From Nonomuraea guangzhouensis (GTDB taxonomy: Bacteria; Actinomycetota; Actinomycetes; Streptosporangiales; Streptosporangiaceae): a stretch of 64,000 bases of DNA. Under the pieces are notes generated by a model, which saw only the letters and a program-made list of their open reading frames with translations, searched no databases and was not told where the DNA came from. The position numbers were made by a program, and so were the translations under genes. The DNA lies in assembly GCF_019396345.1 (NCBI RefSeq), contig NZ_JAHKRM010000007.1, positions 62,001-126,000 of the forward strand, read 5' to 3'. Of the stretch, positions 61,471 to 64,000 are shown piece by piece. Positions within the stretch are counted from its first letter, which is position 1, and every line of letters begins with the position of its first letter.

Positions 61471-62055
61471 ATGTTCAAGAGCTGTCTGCGCATCCCGCTG
61501 GTCGGTGCCGCCGGCGTGCTGGCCGCCACGCTGGTGGCCCTTCCCTCGCAGGCCGAGGATGTGGAATGCCCGGAGTCGACCACCTGTCCCACCACGGTGA
61601 CCTTCACCGTGACCGCCGAGGACGGCCTGAAGATCAGCGTGCCGGATGCCAAGCTCATCGGAGATGGCGCGGGAGGCCAGCAGATCACTGCAGTTCTCGG
61701 CCCGGTCGAGGTGACCGACGAGCGGGCCGCGCTCGTCGCTACGTGGGTGTCGTCGGTGGACGCCTCGGCGGGTGGCTTCACGACGGGTGGTGGCACCCCC
61801 GCGGAGACGATTCCCAACACGGATGTTCTGTACTGGTCCGGCCCCGCGACCGCCACCACAGGTACCGGCACCTTTGTCCCCGGCCAGATCAACGCGGCGG
61901 CCGCGCAATCGCTGAACGTATCGCGCACCGCCTACAGCAAGGTCACCGGCTCCGGCGACAACTCCTGCACCTGGAACCCGTGGATCGTCGTCAACCTCCC
62001 CGCCCAAGCGGTGGCAGGCACCTATACCGGCACGGTGAACCACTCCGTCGCCTAG
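61471..62055 (+). CDS. Secreted WxL-like surface protein
   Basis: A 194-residue secreted protein. The N-terminus has a Sec signal peptide (basic MFKSCLR, hydrophobic core to about residue 25, cleavage near SQA-ED). The mature part is beta-rich, with a Cys pair (CPESTTC) and Cys later in SCTWNPWIVVNLP, and ends AGTYTGTVNHSVA. That C-terminal pattern and the WNPW segment resemble the WxL cell-surface domain of Firmicutes, which binds peptidoglycan. The ATG has a GGAAGGAA site; the frame upstream to 61363 is open but unrelated. The partner gene follows after 5 bp. Confidence 0.75.
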   Translation: MFKSCLRIPLVGAAGVLAATLVALPSQAEDVECPESTTCPTTVTFTVTAEDGLKISVPDAKLIGDGAGGQQITAVLGPVEVTDERAALVATWVSSVDASAGGFTTGGGTPAETIPNTDVLYWSGPATATTGTGTFVPGQINAAAAQSLNVSRTAYSKVTGSGDNSCTWNPWIVVNLPAQAVAGTYTGTVNHSVA

Positions 62056-62060
62056 CTCAT

Positions 62061-63101
62061 ATGCCTACCTCGCTGTTGCGCAGGCCCGTCTACACGACGC
62101 TGATGGCGCTCCTGCTGCACGTGGTGATCAGCGCTCCCGCGGTCGCGGACTCGGAGAGCCGGGACGGGACGAGTTCGAGCGGCAGGGGCGGCATCGGCAT
62201 CAAGCTGCTGGAAGTCCCTGCCAACCGGATGGACGACCCGCGTTCGCGCGTCTTCATCGTCGACCATGTCAATCCCGGCACCACCTTCACCCGGAGCCTT
62301 GAGGTCTACAGCACCTCGCGCGAGCCTCAGCACGTGGAGCTGTACGCGGCCGCCGCCGGTATCAGGGGCGGACGCTTCACCTTCGCGCCGGACCGCACCT
62401 CCAACGAGCTGAGCGAGTGGGTCAGGCTCAACCGTTCGTCCGTCGACCTGCCGGCGAACGGCAGGACGCGGGTGAAGGCCACCGTCGCCGTGCCGCAATG
62501 GGCCAGTAAAGGAGAGCGGTACGCCGTCGTATGGGCACAGGTCTCCTCGGACAAGCCTGGAGCGAAGGGGAACGTGAAGCTCGTCCATCGCGTCGGGATC
62601 CGCTCCTATCTCGACGTGGGTTCGGGCGGGGAGCCGCCCTCGGACTTCGAGATCGGCGAGGTGGTGCCGGGGCGGGCCGAGGACGGGCAGCTGAAGATCG
62701 TGGTGGACGTCTCCAACACCGGCGAACGCGCGCTCGACTTCGACGGAGAGCTGTCGCTGTCGGACGGGCCGAGCTTTCTGCGCGCCGGCCCCTTCCCGGT
62801 CAATCGCGACACCACCCTGGCGCCCGGCGACCAGGGAAACGTCATCGCACTGATGGGTAATGACCTGCCCGCCGGGCCGTGGAGGTTCCACCTCACCCTG
62901 CGCAGCGGCCGGGTCAGCCATACGGCGACCGGAACGCTCACCTTTCCCGAAAAGCCCGGAACGTGGGGCCTGCCGGGGTCATTGGACTCCCCGTGGACGC
63001 TGGCCCTCGCGGGCGCCGGGCTGACCGCCCTCATCGCCGGGGTGGTCCTCCTCGTCGCGTTCCGTCGCTTCCGCACGCGTCAGCCGAGTTCCGGTAATTG
63101 A
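62061..63101 (+). CDS. DUF916-like membrane-anchored surface protein
   Basis: A 346-residue protein with a signal peptide (to about residue 30, APAVADS), an extracellular domain and one C-terminal membrane helix (about 310-335) followed by a basic RRFRTR tail. The first domain (about 45-170) resembles DUF916/WxL-interacting proteins: FIVDHVNPGTTFTRSLEVYSTS, LPANGRTRVKATVAVPQWAS and YAVVWAQVSS. A second Ig-like region follows (about 190-300). With the upstream secreted protein it forms a two-gene operon resembling the WxL/DUF916 pairs of low-GC bacteria. Confidence 0.75.
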   Translation: MPTSLLRRPVYTTLMALLLHVVISAPAVADSESRDGTSSSGRGGIGIKLLEVPANRMDDPRSRVFIVDHVNPGTTFTRSLEVYSTSREPQHVELYAAAAGIRGGRFTFAPDRTSNELSEWVRLNRSSVDLPANGRTRVKATVAVPQWASKGERYAVVWAQVSSDKPGAKGNVKLVHRVGIRSYLDVGSGGEPPSDFEIGEVVPGRAEDGQLKIVVDVSNTGERALDFDGELSLSDGPSFLRAGPFPVNRDTTLAPGDQGNVIALMGNDLPAGPWRFHLTLRSGRVSHTATGTLTFPEKPGTWGLPGSLDSPWTLALAGAGLTALIAGVVLLVAFRRFRTRQPSSGN

Positions 63102-63310
63102 TGAGTGCCATTGTTTGTTTTTATTTGCCGTGGTGTCGAGCCCGACTAATCACTTAGGCGGCTTATAGGAGAGATGTCCGATCATCGTGGTGTCGGATTG
63201 GTGATGATCCTCTGTCTATGAACATTCTTGTGGCTACCACGCCTGGCTCACGTTATCTTGTCACGGCGGATACTTCTGGTAGCTCAAGATCGGCAGAGGA
63301 CAATCGGCTG

Positions 63311-64000
63311 ATGAAAAGCAAGCGCACCTGGCAGGTCGTGCGAAATGTCGCGGACAAGGCGCTCCTCAACCTCCCCGTTACGGCCCTTCTTGGAATGGCG
63401 GTCCCGGGGCTTGGAGTCGCGGTCACACTTGTCGATGATCAGGCTCATGATGCCGTTGTCCTGGCTTTATTGATTTGCGCGGCGCTCGGCGGACTTTCGA
63501 TATGGCTGAGGCACACGAGCGACGGCGGTTACAAAGAGGTCGCCGCGCGATTGGCTCGGACTCTCTCCGGCGGAGGTCTTCCGGTCATCGTCGCTCTCGG
63601 CCGTTTGTGCAGTAAGAACGATGCGATCCAGGCGCAGGCCGCGGCCGATATCCTCATCCACCAGATCGTCGCCGCGGCCAGGCGTACCTGCAGTCATGCC
63701 AAGCAGCCGAGCTTGACCCGGGCCGCTTACTATAAGTTCGGGCAGGACGGGTATCTACAACTGGTAAGCGCGCTTTGGGGAGTCGGCTCGCCGCGGAGCA
63801 GGTTAGGTGTCGATGGTGATCACGACAGAGATCTCCTGCAATTCGCATCGAACCATCTGAGGGTGAAGCGCGTAGATGATATTAGCCGGGAAGATTGCTT
63901 CCTCGACGTCCTGGAGATGGGGAAGCCCCGGTATAAGAGCTGTATCGCCAGCTCGGTCGGCGTCAAGGAGGCCGGGCTCAAAGAAGGGCTGCTCGTCGTG
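63311..64000 (+). CDS. Two-helix membrane protein with GAF-like domain (3' partial)
   Basis: An unfinished gene, open for 230 codons to the window edge. Two hydrophobic helices (about residues 17-38 and 45-60) are followed by a soluble region. The end of this region, from RAAYYKFGQDGYLQL through FASNHLRVKRVD to VGVKEAGLKEGLLVV, resembles a GAF sensory fold, whose last strand usually reads GxLxV. Codon use and GC are lower than in most of the window. ATG 63311 is chosen for AGAGGA upstream; ATG 63218 is also in frame without a site. The 209 bp before it are relatively AT-rich and hold no other gene. Confidence 0.65.
   Translation, partial: MKSKRTWQVVRNVADKALLNLPVTALLGMAVPGLGVAVTLVDDQAHDAVVLALLICAALGGLSIWLRHTSDGGYKEVAARLARTLSGGGLPVIVALGRLCSKNDAIQAQAAADILIHQIVAAARRTCSHAKQPSLTRAAYYKFGQDGYLQLVSALWGVGSPRSRLGVDGDHDRDLLQFASNHLRVKRVDDISREDCFLDVLEMGKPRYKSCIASSVGVKEAGLKEGLLVV

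Overview
The window is very GC-rich, densely coded DNA from an actinomycete. Two lanthipeptide loci, SARP/BTAD regulators, a WS/DGAT acyltransferase, a stand-alone LigD-type polymerase, an SCO4226-type small protein and a DUF574 methyltransferase fit a filamentous actinomycete. A Streptosporangiaceae-like genus such as Nonomuraea is my guess, not shown by the sequence. No rRNA, tRNA, CRISPR array, insertion sequence or prophage was seen.

Left part (1-14.7 kb): the 3' part of an acetate-type symporter, an amino-acid permease, an aldo/keto reductase divergent from a membrane-anchored esterase, a TetR regulator overlapping tail-to-tail with a WS/DGAT gene, and a sulfite-oxidase-like molybdoenzyme. 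A gene-free stretch of diverged repeats follows. Then come an ABM-type protein, an HExxH metallopeptidase, a second degenerate repeat block, a RibD/DHFR-like reductase, a PolX-type PHP polymerase and another aldo/keto reductase.

First biosynthetic locus (14.8-25.3 kb): a class III lanthipeptide cluster of the SapB/AmfS type. It runs histidine kinase, LanKC synthetase, a 43-residue precursor with two SxxS/TxxxC motifs, a strong terminator-like hairpin, two ABC half-transporters, a prolyl-oligopeptidase-type protease and an opposing NarL-type response regulator. Seven exact 18-bp repeats sit in the linker of the first transporter.

Middle (25.4-42.7 kb): an XRE regulator/alcohol dehydrogenase pair divergent from a short-chain reductase, a GCS2-type glutamate-cysteine ligase, a PaaX regulator divergent from acyl-CoA dehydrogenase and enoyl-CoA hydratase, a flavin oxidoreductase, a large SARP-type regulator, a LigD-type polymerase, an NmrA-like protein, and a Gfo/Idh-DUF6807 operon behind a LacI-type operator.

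Catabolic operon and second biosynthetic locus (42.7-55.5 kb): an IclR regulator faces pobA-pcaH-pcaG-pcaB-pcaL, which takes 4-hydroxybenzoate through protocatechuate towards 3-oxoadipate. Only 76 bp after pcaL comes a class II lanthipeptide cluster: a precursor with six prolines and a short Cys-rich tail, LanM, an ABC exporter lacking a C39 peptidase, and a convergent SARP regulator.

Right part (55.5-64 kb): a Leu/Val-dehydrogenase homologue lacking a catalytic lysine, a small SCO4226-like protein, a methyltransferase, an MFS exporter/MarR pair with two perfect palindromes between them, a cold-shock protein flanked by hairpins, an ACT-domain membrane protein, a secreted WxL-like protein with a DUF916-like membrane partner, and the start of a two-helix membrane protein that runs off the window.
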